Below, piece by piece: positions 22,684-30,526 of a stretch of 36,706 bases of DNA (its first letter is position 1; each line of letters begins with the position of its first letter). The DNA comes from UBA7477 sp045602925 (GTDB taxonomy: Bacteria; Bacillota; Clostridia; Oscillospirales; Ruminococcaceae). A model generated the notes under the pieces. It worked only from the letters and a program-made list of their open reading frames with translations. It did no database searches and was not told where the DNA came from. Location of the stretch: assembly GCA_045602925.1 (NCBI GenBank), contig JAZSCN010000035.1:1-36706 (forward strand), written 5' to 3'. The position numbers and the translations under genes are program-made.

Positions 22684-22808
22684 TGTTGAAAGATAGGTTT
22701 TCAACAATGTTGAAAAGTGCCTTAAAATCAAGGGTTTTTGCAACTTTTCAACTACTTTTTCAACACTTTTTACGGCACTTGCACTAGTTTTAAACATAGT
22801 TTTCAACA
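22684..22808. repeat. Cluster of seven TTTTCAACA-type nonamers
   Basis: Plus-strand copies lie at 22698-22706, 22745-22753 (final T), 22757-22765, 22788-22796 (TTTTAAACA) and 22800-22808. Minus-strand copies lie at 22684-22692 (CTTTCAACA) and 22708-22716. The pair 22698/22708 forms an 8-bp hairpin. The nonamer resembles a DnaA box (TTWTNCACA) but has A in place of the first C. Confidence 0.65.
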
Positions 22809-22821
22809 TTTTTTGAGGCAA

Positions 22822-22879
22822 CCGAGGGCAATTACCATATTTTAGGTAATTTCTACATAATTTTACAATTACACCTCGG
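22822..22879 (+). promoter_or_regulatory. Folded leader that can cover the ribosome site of the small tail-anchored protein
   Basis: CCGAGG (22822-22827) pairs with CCTCGG (22874-22879), which overlaps the GGAGG Shine-Dalgarno. An inner hairpin ATTACC/GGTAAT (22831-22850) nests inside. The fold is seen in sequence; a regulatory role is inferred. Confidence 0.4.
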
Positions 22880-22888
22880 AGGTCGAAA

Positions 22889-23170
22889 TTGGTCAAGGGA
22901 ATAAATAAACAAATCATTGAGATTTCTTGTATAAATAATGAACATTTTGAAAAGGTTTTGTTAATCGTAAAGCCTAATTCAGCGTTGTTAACAAACAGCG
23001 AGCTGTGTCGTGGTGCAGATGAAATTTTAGCACACCTGAGCTCTGCGAGCGACATAAAGCTCTCTGGGCCAACGAAAACTTTTTCGAAAAACCGTTTATG
23101 CATAAATGCAGTTTGCATTTTTCTGCTGCTCTGTCTTTTGGTATCGCTGGCGTTTAATTTCTTAGGCTAG
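22889..23170 (+). CDS. Small tail-anchored membrane protein of unknown function
   Basis: I do not recognise this 93-residue protein. About 68 polar residues (MVKGINKQIIEISCINNEHF at the start) are followed by basic SKNR and a single hydrophobic helix at about 70-91 ending NFLG, so it should be anchored by its C-terminus with the body in the cytoplasm. It starts with TTG at 22889-22891, supported by a strong CGGAGG six bases upstream. A clear terminator follows the stop codon, which supports a real transcript. Next to it lie the nonamer cluster and the folded leader. It has no visible catalytic motif. Confidence 0.6.
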   Translation: MVKGINKQIIEISCINNEHFEKVLLIVKPNSALLTNSELCRGADEILAHLSSASDIKLSGPTKTFSKNRLCINAVCIFLLLCLLVSLAFNFLG

Positions 23171-23206
23171 CTCTCCCCTGCCCTATATTATATTTCACAC
23201 ACAATG

Positions 23207-23241
23207 CCCCTCGGTGCTCCCGAGGGGTTGCTTGTTTTTAT
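23207..23241 (+). terminator. Rho-independent terminator of the small tail-anchored protein gene
   Basis: The arms CCCCTCGG and CCGAGGGG (23207-23227) are followed by TTGCTTGTTTTTA. Confidence 0.82.
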
Positions 23242-23255
23242 ATGCCTTTTCATCC

Positions 23256-23293
23256 TTGGCACACAACAAAGCCCACAGAGAACTGTGGGCTTT
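23256..23293 (-). terminator. Rho-independent terminator of the vWA-peptidase gene
   Basis: Eleven-bp arms AAAGCCCACAG and CTGTGGGCTTT (23268-23293) with a four-base loop. On the minus strand TTTGTTGTGTG follows. It starts eight bases past the stop codon. Confidence 0.82.
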
Positions 23294-23300
23294 TGGCTTG

Positions 23301-25634
23301 TTATACTGTAGGTGTATCGCAAAGTGTGAGTGCGATGTCGAGACTGTCGTATACAGCGGCATATCTGTAGGAAACGCCTGTGCTTGTTCCGTTTTCATCG
23401 AACTCGCCTGTAACGATTCTTTCGATTGTAATCTCTCTGATTTCGCCGGGGTAGTTATTGTCATATACCTGGAGAATAAATCTTCTTGGACAATCGGCAT
23501 CCTGGATAAGTGAGATTGCGTTGACTGCGTGTGTATCATTCAAAAGAAGCACGCATGGGATACCTTCCTGCAATCTTTCTTCGATTGTTTCGAAGCACTT
23601 CTTACCCTCTGCAAGCTTAATCATATTCTTGTCAGTTTCCTGCCAGAGAAGAACATGGTGGCGGAGGAGTGCCTTGTAGAGCTCTGCCTCGTCCTTGCCG
23701 TAGGTCTTTTCGATTGCAGCGCTGTTCTTGTCAACGTCGATTGCCAGCATCTGCACATAAATCCATTCGAGGCCCAAGCTCTTTACGTCGTAGTTTATTA
23801 CGCCATAGCCGGCTGCCTTAGCCTTATTGAGAATATCCTGTTTTACAGGGAGGTAGGTTGAACCGTCGACATCAAAGTCGAGGTAATCCTCGAGGCTATT
23901 GAATTCGTTGTTCTTGATTGCGTTTGCAGTAAGCTCGCTAAGTGGCTTATGCGACTTGTATGCTTCGAGAATACTTGTGCCGTTAAGGTCGTAGCCCTGA
24001 GCCTTGAATACAAACTTGCTTTCTGTTTCAGGCTTATATTCGTCAAGCTTTGCATTGAGCCCACCGGTATACCAATCTCTAGCAAACATTGCCATACCGA
24101 AGCATGTGCCGTTAGATGATGTTGTTCTGAAGTTCTGGAAGGAGAAGCCGTTTACAGCAGGAGCAAAGCCTGTATTAGCAATTGAGTAACCCGACTTGCC
24201 TTCCTGGCCATAGCTTATAATATCGTAGTTAAAGGTTGTTTCAATCTGAGTAAATACCTCGTCGAGTGCTTCTGCGTCGGCAGCTGTGTAATATCTACCA
24301 CCTGTGCCTTCGGCGATTTCCTGCATTCTAGGAGCGTTAACCTGCTGACCGAGACCGATTGTAAGAATGATGATATTCTTATCCTTTGCAGCCTCGATAA
24401 TAGCTTCAGGTGTAACTACCTTGTCGCTGTCGGAGTGGCCGTCACAGAGCATAATAATCATATTGCTGTAGTTGCCCTCTGTTACGTCGAATTCCTCGAT
24501 AGCGTGCATTACGGCACCCTCAAAGTCTGTACCGTTGAAGGTTTCCTTATCGTTTCTAATCTTTTCGAGAGCCTTGGAAAGCTCCTTCTTATCTGTTGTA
24601 AATTCAACCATCTCGGTGTATGTTGCAGTGAACTTACTGATACCGACAAGGCTATCCTCTTCGAGCATATCAATAATATTCTCAGAGAGGTCGAGTCGCT
24701 TGAAGTTTACGTCGTTTTCTTCAGAGCCTGCGCACATTTCTTCCGGATACATAGAGCCGGAGTTGTCGATAAGAAGCTGAACTCTCATAATCGGAGCTTC
24801 GCCTATTGCACTTACCTTACCGAGCATATATGTAGCACATCTGTCGATGTCGGCTGTGATAGTTCCCTTAGCCTCATCAACCTTAGAATCAACCTTGACA
24901 AACTCGCTTGTTTCAGGGTCGAATCTATATATAGAAACGTCGCTTGACTTAGTGCCCTTAGACAAGAGCTCATCAAAATCTACATTAAAGCAGATGCTTG
25001 CCTTGTTAAAGGTGTAGTCTGTATAGAAGCTTATTGCGTCAGAGAGGATTGCCATATTGGACTTAAAGCCTACGAGGTCGAGGTTATCGAATACGGTATC
25101 GCTTATATTAGCATTACCCGAAACTGTAAGGGTAACATCCTTGTATTCTCTTTCTACGTCAAATACTCTCTGGCCATCCTGTACAGAACCGTCTGTGCTG
25201 GTCTTCTGTGGGTCGAGCCCTAAGATAAGCTCATAGCCGTCGAGCACGCCGTCGCCGTCGGTATCGTTCTTGGTAGGGTCTGTTCCGACGTTAACCTCAT
25301 CACCATCGCTGATACCGTCCTTGTCAGTATCCTGCTCCTGATAGTTTGTCGAGAGCTTTTCTTCATTACCGTTGTTGATGCCGTCATTATCGTCGTCGTT
25401 TGAGATACGATAGTCTGACTGAAGCTCAAGCGCATCGGTTTGAATTCCTGCTACGATATTCTTGATTCGTTCTTCCTCCTGCTTGCTTCTCATACTTGAC
25501 ACAAGCGAAACAACTCCGATTATTATAGCAAGCACAACAGCCGTTATGCCGAGCACCTTTGCCTTTAGGATGAGCGATTTTTTATTATATTCTTTAAGCT
25601 CTTCCTTCGTCATTAAATCCTTATCTATAGCCAT
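23301..25634 (-). CDS. Membrane-anchored vWA domain / C39-like cysteine peptidase fusion
   Basis: A 777-residue protein. A lysine-rich N-terminus and one membrane helix (about 23-47) anchor it with the rest outside. Residues about 79-141 hold calcium-binding aspartate repeats of the thrombospondin type 3 kind (DDDNDGIN, DTDKDGISD, DTDGDGVLD). The vWA domain (about 282-470) has an intact metal site: DNSGS at 290-294, T369 and D398 in CDGH. After it comes a peptidase-like region with NGTCFGMA (C511), NDTHAVNA (H702) and QVYDNNYPG (D725), in the order of a papain/C39-type Cys-His-Asp triad. A surface adhesion or sensing protein with peptidase activity is likely, but the peptidase call rests on motifs alone. 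ATG with AAGGTGA upstream; single gene with its own terminator. Confidence 0.78.
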   Translation of the reverse strand: MAIDKDLMTKEELKEYNKKSLILKAKVLGITAVVLAIIIGVVSLVSSMRSKQEEERIKNIVAGIQTDALELQSDYRISNDDDNDGINNGNEEKLSTNYQEQDTDKDGISDGDEVNVGTDPTKNDTDGDGVLDGYELILGLDPQKTSTDGSVQDGQRVFDVEREYKDVTLTVSGNANISDTVFDNLDLVGFKSNMAILSDAISFYTDYTFNKASICFNVDFDELLSKGTKSSDVSIYRFDPETSEFVKVDSKVDEAKGTITADIDRCATYMLGKVSAIGEAPIMRVQLLIDNSGSMYPEEMCAGSEENDVNFKRLDLSENIIDMLEEDSLVGISKFTATYTEMVEFTTDKKELSKALEKIRNDKETFNGTDFEGAVMHAIEEFDVTEGNYSNMIIMLCDGHSDSDKVVTPEAIIEAAKDKNIIILTIGLGQQVNAPRMQEIAEGTGGRYYTAADAEALDEVFTQIETTFNYDIISYGQEGKSGYSIANTGFAPAVNGFSFQNFRTTSSNGTCFGMAMFARDWYTGGLNAKLDEYKPETESKFVFKAQGYDLNGTSILEAYKSHKPLSELTANAIKNNEFNSLEDYLDFDVDGSTYLPVKQDILNKAKAAGYGVINYDVKSLGLEWIYVQMLAIDVDKNSAAIEKTYGKDEAELYKALLRHHVLLWQETDKNMIKLAEGKKCFETIEERLQEGIPCVLLLNDTHAVNAISLIQDADCPRRFILQVYDNNYPGEIREITIERIVTGEFDENGTSTGVSYRYAAVYDSLDIALTLCDTPTV

Positions 25635-25751
25635 ATAATGTCACCTTACCTCACATAATATTTTACTATGTATTACTATTTTAATAGATGTCTACACAAC
25701 AATTCAACAAGAAATAATATCTAATATATGAATAATTTATACTTCGTTACA

Positions 25752-25779
25752 AAAAGCAGAGCAAATATTTGGTGCTTTT
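25752..25779 (-). terminator. Probable terminator of the ABC-F/acetylesterase operon
   Basis: The arms AAAAGCA (25752-25758) and TGCTTTT (25773-25779) enclose a palindromic AAATATTT. On the minus strand TTTTTGTAA follows, directly after the stop codon. Confidence 0.55.
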
Positions 25780-25781
25780 GC

Positions 25782-27299
25782 CTATAATCCGTCGTGAACC
25801 GAGGTTCTGAACGGTGCTAGAGGTATACCATTTTTACCAAAAACGCAAGGCACGCACCAATTAAAGCAGTCATATCTGGCGTAGAGAGGCTCGCTCACGC
25901 TGTCGCAGGAGAGGGTTATTCTATTCTCTGTTACTCTCACTTCTGCCTCGTAAAACACCTTGTCCTTACCTGCTATCTCAAAGCCGGACGCTTCGCCCTT
26001 TAGGACAAGTCCATCCTCGGCGTTGTCAAAGAAAAGCTCGATTTCATTACCCTTACATACTGCTTCTTTAAACATAGGGCCGAAGGCAGAAACACCGCTT
26101 CTTCCGTAGGTGCTGTAGAGTGCCTGAAGTGCGAGTCTTTCTCCGACCGGCTTTTTATCTGTAGGGTGGATATTGCCAAGCTCGCCACAATCGCTTATGA
26201 CGGCGATTCCGGTATTCTTTATCGTCTTGAACGCCCTCATCTGAGCTTCTCTAATCTTCACCCAATGCTTGTAGTCGGGGTCGTTCTCATACCTAAACAT
26301 AGGAAGCTGAACAATAAGGAATGACAGCTCATCGTCGCACCACTGCTCTCTCCAGCGTGTTATAAGCATTCTGAGAAGCTTGTAGTAGGTCTGTGGCTTG
26401 TGGTCGTCGCTTTCTCCCTGGTAATATGTAAAGCCTCTTAGTGTGTACGGGCACACTCTCATAAGCATTGTATCAAAGAGTCCGCATGGTCTAAACGGGT
26501 TTTGTGGGCACATAGGTCCCGGCCAGAGATTCTTTCCGCAAACCTCCTGCACCTCGTCCCAGCTGGCATTCGGATGCTCGGCGTAATATTTTGCAGACCT
26601 TTCATTCCAGAGTCTATCATACTCGCAGTACTCGTTGTATTCCCTAGTAAGCTCGTCGAGTGACTTGCCTTTGAGTTTTTCCTCATAGTCGCTTATATAG
26701 GTTGCAGTATCCTTATCCGAAAGCAGCGACTCCTTATCGAGCCACGCTGATGCAGAGGTTCCGCCCCAATTACAGCCGATAAGCCCGACAGTTACGCCGA
26801 GCTCCTTTGCAAGCTTTAGGCCAAAGTGCAAGCCGACAGCCGACCACGCTCTTGAATTTTGTGGTGAAGCTGTATACCAGCAGGTGTTTTCTTCGACCTT
26901 ATAGAAATTCTCGTCTATAACGCCCTGCTTTTGTGTATAGTAAAATCTCACGTTGCACTCGGGTGTAAGCGAAGAAAGAAGCTCCTCGCCGTCCTTTGCG
27001 CTGTGCACCTCAAGCTCCATATTGGACTGTCCACCACACAGCCAAACCTCGCCTATTGCGACATTTGTGAAGGTCTTTGACTCGTCGCCTGCCAAAACAA
27101 CAACGGTGACGCTATCGCACGCCTTCATCGGTGGCAGGGTTGCGAGCCATTTTCCGTCTTTGCACAAAGCCTTGACGGTTATGCCGAGCTCCAAGACGCT
27201 GACAGCTACCTCTTTGCAATCGCTTTCTCCCCAGATACTGACGTTCTTATCCCTCTGGAGAACCATATCACTTGAAAATACTGCTGCTACCTTTAGCAT
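25782..27299 (-). CDS. Sialate O-acetylesterase-like protein (SASA domain), cytoplasmic
   Basis: A 505-residue esterase. It opens with a beta-rich domain (residues 1-80), then the SGNH-like catalytic domain with GGQSNME (nucleophile S92), NWGGTSASAW, TYYQGESD, and DCGELGNIHPTDK near residue 390-400 carrying the likely Asp/His. A C-terminal beta domain ends the protein. The family removes O-acetyl groups from sialic acid or xylan-type sugars. No signal peptide is present, so it would act on imported sugars; the true substrate is uncertain. ATG with GAAAGGAAG upstream. It starts 21 bases after the ABC-F gene and probably shares its transcript, though the two have no obvious functional link. Confidence 0.88.
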   Translation of the reverse strand: MLKVAAVFSSDMVLQRDKNVSIWGESDCKEVAVSVLELGITVKALCKDGKWLATLPPMKACDSVTVVVLAGDESKTFTNVAIGEVWLCGGQSNMELEVHSAKDGEELLSSLTPECNVRFYYTQKQGVIDENFYKVEENTCWYTASPQNSRAWSAVGLHFGLKLAKELGVTVGLIGCNWGGTSASAWLDKESLLSDKDTATYISDYEEKLKGKSLDELTREYNEYCEYDRLWNERSAKYYAEHPNASWDEVQEVCGKNLWPGPMCPQNPFRPCGLFDTMLMRVCPYTLRGFTYYQGESDDHKPQTYYKLLRMLITRWREQWCDDELSFLIVQLPMFRYENDPDYKHWVKIREAQMRAFKTIKNTGIAVISDCGELGNIHPTDKKPVGERLALQALYSTYGRSGVSAFGPMFKEAVCKGNEIELFFDNAEDGLVLKGEASGFEIAGKDKVFYEAEVRVTENRITLSCDSVSEPLYARYDCFNWCVPCVFGKNGIPLAPFRTSVHDGL

Positions 27300-27320
27300 A
27301 GAAAGCTTCCTTTCATAAGA

Positions 27321-28937
27321 TTACTGAATAAACGACTTCATTCCTCTTTCACGTCTGAACTCTAAGAACTCCTCGTAGGTACCCTGTCTGTCAAGACAAC
27401 CGTCCTCGGTGATTTCGATAATTCTATTAGAAACAGTCTGCATAATTTCGTGGTCATGGGATGCAAGAATTACAACACCCTTGAAGTCCGAAAGGGCGTT
27501 ATTGACAGCTGTAATGCTTTCGAGGTCTAAGTGGTTTGTCGGTCTGTCGAGCATAACGCAGTTAGAGCCAAAGAGCATCATTCTCGAGAACATACATCTT
27601 ACCTTTTCGCCACCAGAGAGCACCTTTACAGGCTTATAGATATCGTCACCGGTAAAGAGCATCTTTCCTAAGAAGCCACGCAGGAAGGTTTCTGTTTCTT
27701 CTGTTGTGGAATATTGTCTAATCCACTCTACGATATTAAGCTCGCAGTCATTGAAGTATTCTGAATTATCCTTAGGGAAGTATGAAGTAGTGATTGTACT
27801 GCCCCACTTGAATGTTCCCTCATCAGCTTCTTCTTCGCCGACTAAAATCTTAAAGAGCATTGTTATAGCCTGTTCCGACTCGCCGATGAATGACACCTTA
27901 TCTGTTCTGCCTAAGGTGAAGGAAACATTATTTAAAAGCTTCACGCCGTCTACTGTTTTAGATATTCCGTTAACCTGCAAGATTTCCTTGCCCGGCTCTC
28001 TGTCCATATTGAAGGCGATAAACGGATACTTTCTTGAAGATGCTGGCATTTCCTCAACAGTAATCTTGTCGAGGAGCTTTCTTCTTGAAGTAGCCTGCTT
28101 AGACTTTGACTTATTAGCAGAAAAGCGAGCGATAAATTCCTGGAGCTCTTTAATCTTTTCCTCAGCCTTCTTATTCTGCTGTTTAATCATACGCTGGATA
28201 AGCTGTGAGGATTCGTACCAGAACTCGTAGTTACCGACATAAAGCTTAATCTTCGTGTAGTCTATATCAACAATATGTGTGCAGACGTTATTAAGGAAGT
28301 GTCTGTCGTGGGATACAACGATAACTGTACCGAAGTATTCTGACAAGAAGTCCTCCAGCCAACGTATAGCCTCTATATCGAGATGGTTTGTAGGCTCGTC
28401 GAGGAGTATAATATCCGGGTTGCCAAAGAGTGCCTGAGCGAGAAGCACCTTAACCTTCTCGTTACCGGAGAGGTACTCCATCTGTGTGTAGAGGATATCC
28501 TCAGAGAGTCCGAGTCCCTGGATAAGCTTTGACGCATCCGACTCTGCCTCCCAGCCGTTGAGTTCTGCAAATTCGCCCTCGAGCTGTGCAGCGAGCTCGC
28601 CGTCCTCCTCGGTGAAGTCCTCCTTAGCGTACAGCTCGTCCTTTTGCTTCATAATCTGATAGAGCCTTTCGTTACCCATAATAACGGTATCGAGAACGTT
28701 ATACTGGTCGTATGCAAAGTGGTCCTGCTTTAGCACAGACATTCTCTGCTCCTTTGGTATAATTATATCGCCTGTACTTGGTTCAAGCTCACCACATAGA
28801 ATTCTTAGGAATGTAGACTTGCCTGCGCCGTTTGCACCGATTACGCCATAGCAGTTGCCGTCGGCAAATTTAAGGTCTACATCCTTGAAAAGATAAGTTC
28901 CTCCGAACTGGAGGCTAACGTTAGAAACTGTAATCAT
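27321..28937 (-). CDS. ABC-F family ATPase (YbiT-like) with degenerate second ATP site
   Basis: A 538-residue soluble protein with two ABC domains joined by a basic, helical linker (about 240-290) and no membrane part. ABC-F proteins bind the ribosome and help translation. Domain 1 is intact: Walker A GANGAGKS (34-41), signature LSGNEK (156-161), and DEPTNHLD (180-187) with E181. In domain 2 the Walker A reads GESEQAIT (352-359), without the lysine, and Walker B reads LDRPTNHLD (463-471), with R465 where the catalytic glutamate belongs; its signature LSGGEK is normal. Bacillota relatives of this group often have an unusual second Walker A, but loss of the glutamate is notable. ATG with GGAGAAGG upstream; promoter at 28971-29000. 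Confidence 0.9.
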   Translation of the reverse strand: MITVSNVSLQFGGTYLFKDVDLKFADGNCYGVIGANGAGKSTFLRILCGELEPSTGDIIIPKEQRMSVLKQDHFAYDQYNVLDTVIMGNERLYQIMKQKDELYAKEDFTEEDGELAAQLEGEFAELNGWEAESDASKLIQGLGLSEDILYTQMEYLSGNEKVKVLLAQALFGNPDIILLDEPTNHLDIEAIRWLEDFLSEYFGTVIVVSHDRHFLNNVCTHIVDIDYTKIKLYVGNYEFWYESSQLIQRMIKQQNKKAEEKIKELQEFIARFSANKSKSKQATSRRKLLDKITVEEMPASSRKYPFIAFNMDREPGKEILQVNGISKTVDGVKLLNNVSFTLGRTDKVSFIGESEQAITMLFKILVGEEEADEGTFKWGSTITTSYFPKDNSEYFNDCELNIVEWIRQYSTTEETETFLRGFLGKMLFTGDDIYKPVKVLSGGEKVRCMFSRMMLFGSNCVMLDRPTNHLDLESITAVNNALSDFKGVVILASHDHEIMQTVSNRIIEITEDGCLDRQGTYEEFLEFRRERGMKSFIQ

Positions 28938-28970
28938 TTATTCCTTCTCCAATCATGCATTATCCTATTT

Positions 28971-29000
28971 ATTATACACTATTTGTCGCCCTATAGTCAA
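28971..29000 (-). promoter_or_regulatory. Sigma-70 promoter of the ABC-F operon
   Basis: TTGACT (minus strand, 28995-29000) and TATAAT (28971-28976) are 18 bases apart. Confidence 0.7.
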
Positions 29001-29023
29001 GCAAATCGGGGCTTTTAAGCCTC

Positions 29024-29063
29024 TGTAAAACAAAAAGACCTCTGGATTTCTCCAAAGGTCTTT
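29024..29063 (-). terminator. Rho-independent terminator ending the ribosomal operon
   Basis: A 13-bp stem with one mismatch (arms 29034-29046 and 29051-29063) and a four-base loop. On the minus strand TTTTTGTTTTAC follows, about 20 bases past rplQ. Confidence 0.88.
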
Positions 29064-29082
29064 ACTGCAAATATTTTGCCGA

Positions 29083-29424
29083 TTAAACAAGCTGAATGAT
29101 AGCCATTTCAGCAGCGTCACCACGACGAGGACCAATCTTTACAATCTTGGTGTAACCACCCTTGCGTTCTGCATAGGTAGGTGCAATCTCGTCAAAAAGC
29201 TTCTTAGCTACGCTTTCCTTAGTAACGTATGCCAAAACCTGACGCTTAGAATGTAAATCGCCTGCCTTACCCAAGGTAATCATCTTGTCAGCCATAGCGC
29301 TTACTTCTTTAGCTCTTGTTACAGTTGTTTCAATCTTACCCTTTTCAAGAAGGAAAGTAACCATAGCTCTAAGCATTGCCTTTCTATGGTCGCTTGCTCT
29401 TCCAAGCTTTCTTGTTCCTGGCAT
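29083..29424 (-). CDS. rplQ: 50S ribosomal protein L17
   Basis: The 113 residues begin MPGTRKLGRASDHRKAMLRA, the typical L17 start, and end in a beta-rich stretch RRGDAAEMAIIQLV. L17 lies near the peptide exit tunnel. It is the last gene of the alpha operon, directly after rpoA (17-base gap), with a strong terminator after it. The length is normal for a Bacillota L17. The start codon is ATG with an AGGAGTG upstream. Confidence 0.97.
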   Translation of the reverse strand: MPGTRKLGRASDHRKAMLRAMVTFLLEKGKIETTVTRAKEVSAMADKMITLGKAGDLHSKRQVLAYVTKESVAKKLFDEIAPTYAERKGGYTKIVKIGPRRGDAAEMAIIQLV

Positions 29425-29441
29425 AGATATTCACTCCTATC

Positions 29442-30404
29442 TTAATTTTCTTCATCTGAGCTAAGGTCAAAGCCCAACGACCTCAGCTTCTCCTTGACCT
29501 CGTCAAATGACTTCTTTCCGAGGTTTCTAACCTTCATCATTTCCTCTTCGGACTTTTCTGTAAGGTCTGAAACTGTGTTGATTCCTGCTCTCTTCAAGCA
29601 GTTGAAGGAACGAACAGACAAATCAAGCTCTTCAATTGTCATATCGAGAATCTTTTCCTTGCCCTTATCGTCCTTTTCTACGAGCATTTCAACAACGATT
29701 GCTTCTTCAGAAAGGTCGATGAACAGGCTAAGGTGCTCAGTAAGCAGCTTAGCTGCAAGCGATACAGCTTCCTTTGCAGAAATTGTACCGTCAGTCCAAA
29801 CTTCCAGTATGAGCTTATCGTAGTCGGTTATCTGACCGACACGAGTATTTTCAACGGTATAGTTAACCTTCAGAACTGGAGTGTAGATGCTATCCATAGC
29901 AATTACGCCGATTGGTGTATTTGCAGGCATCATCTGCTTGTTCTTCTCAGAAGTTACATAGCCTCTGCCTCTGTCGATTACTATTTCCATATAAAGTTTT
30001 GCACCTGCACCGAGCGTAGCGATATGCATATCAGGCACAAGAATATCGACTTCGGAGTCGGTCTTGATGTCGCCTGCGGTTACTTCGCATTCACCTTCAG
30101 CTTCAATGTAGATAGTCTTTGGTCCGTCGCAATAAAGCTTTGCTGTTAGACCTTTAAGGTTAAGGACGATTTCTGTAACATCTTCCTTAACGCCCGGGAT
30201 AGTGGAAAGCTCATGGTGAACGCCATCGATTTTTACCGATGTTACTGCTACACCCGGCAATGAGGAGAGAAGTACTCTTCTCAAGCTGTTTCCAAGAGTT
30301 GTACCATAGCCTCTCTCAAGTGGCTCAAGAACAAACTTACCGTAGGTTCCGTTGCTCTTAAGGTCAACTATTTCAATATCTGGCTTTTCGATTTTTTCAA
30401 GCAT
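29442..30404 (-). CDS. rpoA: RNA polymerase alpha subunit
   Basis: 320 residues, normal length. The N-terminal half (about 1-230) is the dimerisation and assembly domain, with EPLERGYGTTLGNSLRRVLL near 27-46. The C-terminal domain (about 250-315) contains SVRSFNCLKRAGINTVSDL and the helix-hairpin-helix NLGKKSFDEVKEKL that contacts promoter DNA and activators. ATG with GGGAGGG upstream. The gap to rpsD is 122 bases and includes a small TATGCA/TGCATA hairpin, longer than other gaps in this operon. Confidence 0.97.
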   Translation of the reverse strand: MLEKIEKPDIEIVDLKSNGTYGKFVLEPLERGYGTTLGNSLRRVLLSSLPGVAVTSVKIDGVHHELSTIPGVKEDVTEIVLNLKGLTAKLYCDGPKTIYIEAEGECEVTAGDIKTDSEVDILVPDMHIATLGAGAKLYMEIVIDRGRGYVTSEKNKQMMPANTPIGVIAMDSIYTPVLKVNYTVENTRVGQITDYDKLILEVWTDGTISAKEAVSLAAKLLTEHLSLFIDLSEEAIVVEMLVEKDDKGKEKILDMTIEELDLSVRSFNCLKRAGINTVSDLTEKSEEEMMKVRNLGKKSFDEVKEKLRSLGFDLSSDEEN

Positions 30405-30526
30405 TTATAACCCTCCCGTATTCAAAAACTCGAATGTTTTTAACGTATGCAGCGAATGCATATAGTAGCCTTCGCTTATTAAGTCCTTCATGAACAAGCC
30501 ACACGGCAAGTCCAAGCGGGGTGTTA

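Larger units (their letters stand above)
22407..22888 (+). other. AT-rich non-coding region with nonamer cluster and leader
   Basis: No gene is supported here. It contains a small TGCGA/TCGCA hairpin near 22461-22475, two copies of a 16-mer differing at two places (TGCCGTAAAATCAAGC at about 22559, TGCCTTAAAATCAAGG at about 22718), the nonamer cluster at 22684-22808 and the folded leader at 22822-22879. A minus-strand open frame at 22675-23118 crosses the repeats and is antisense to the small plus-strand gene; I do not accept it. No clear promoter for the small gene was found. Confidence 0.6.

Noticed and set aside
22684..22808. Chromosomal origin of replication
   Set aside because: The nonamers differ from the DnaA consensus at a key base, and neither dnaA nor dnaN is in the window; kept only as a DnaA-like cluster.
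22675..23118. Minus-strand 147-codon frame
   Set aside because: It runs through the nonamer repeats and is antisense to the better supported plus-strand gene, which has a good ribosome site and terminator.
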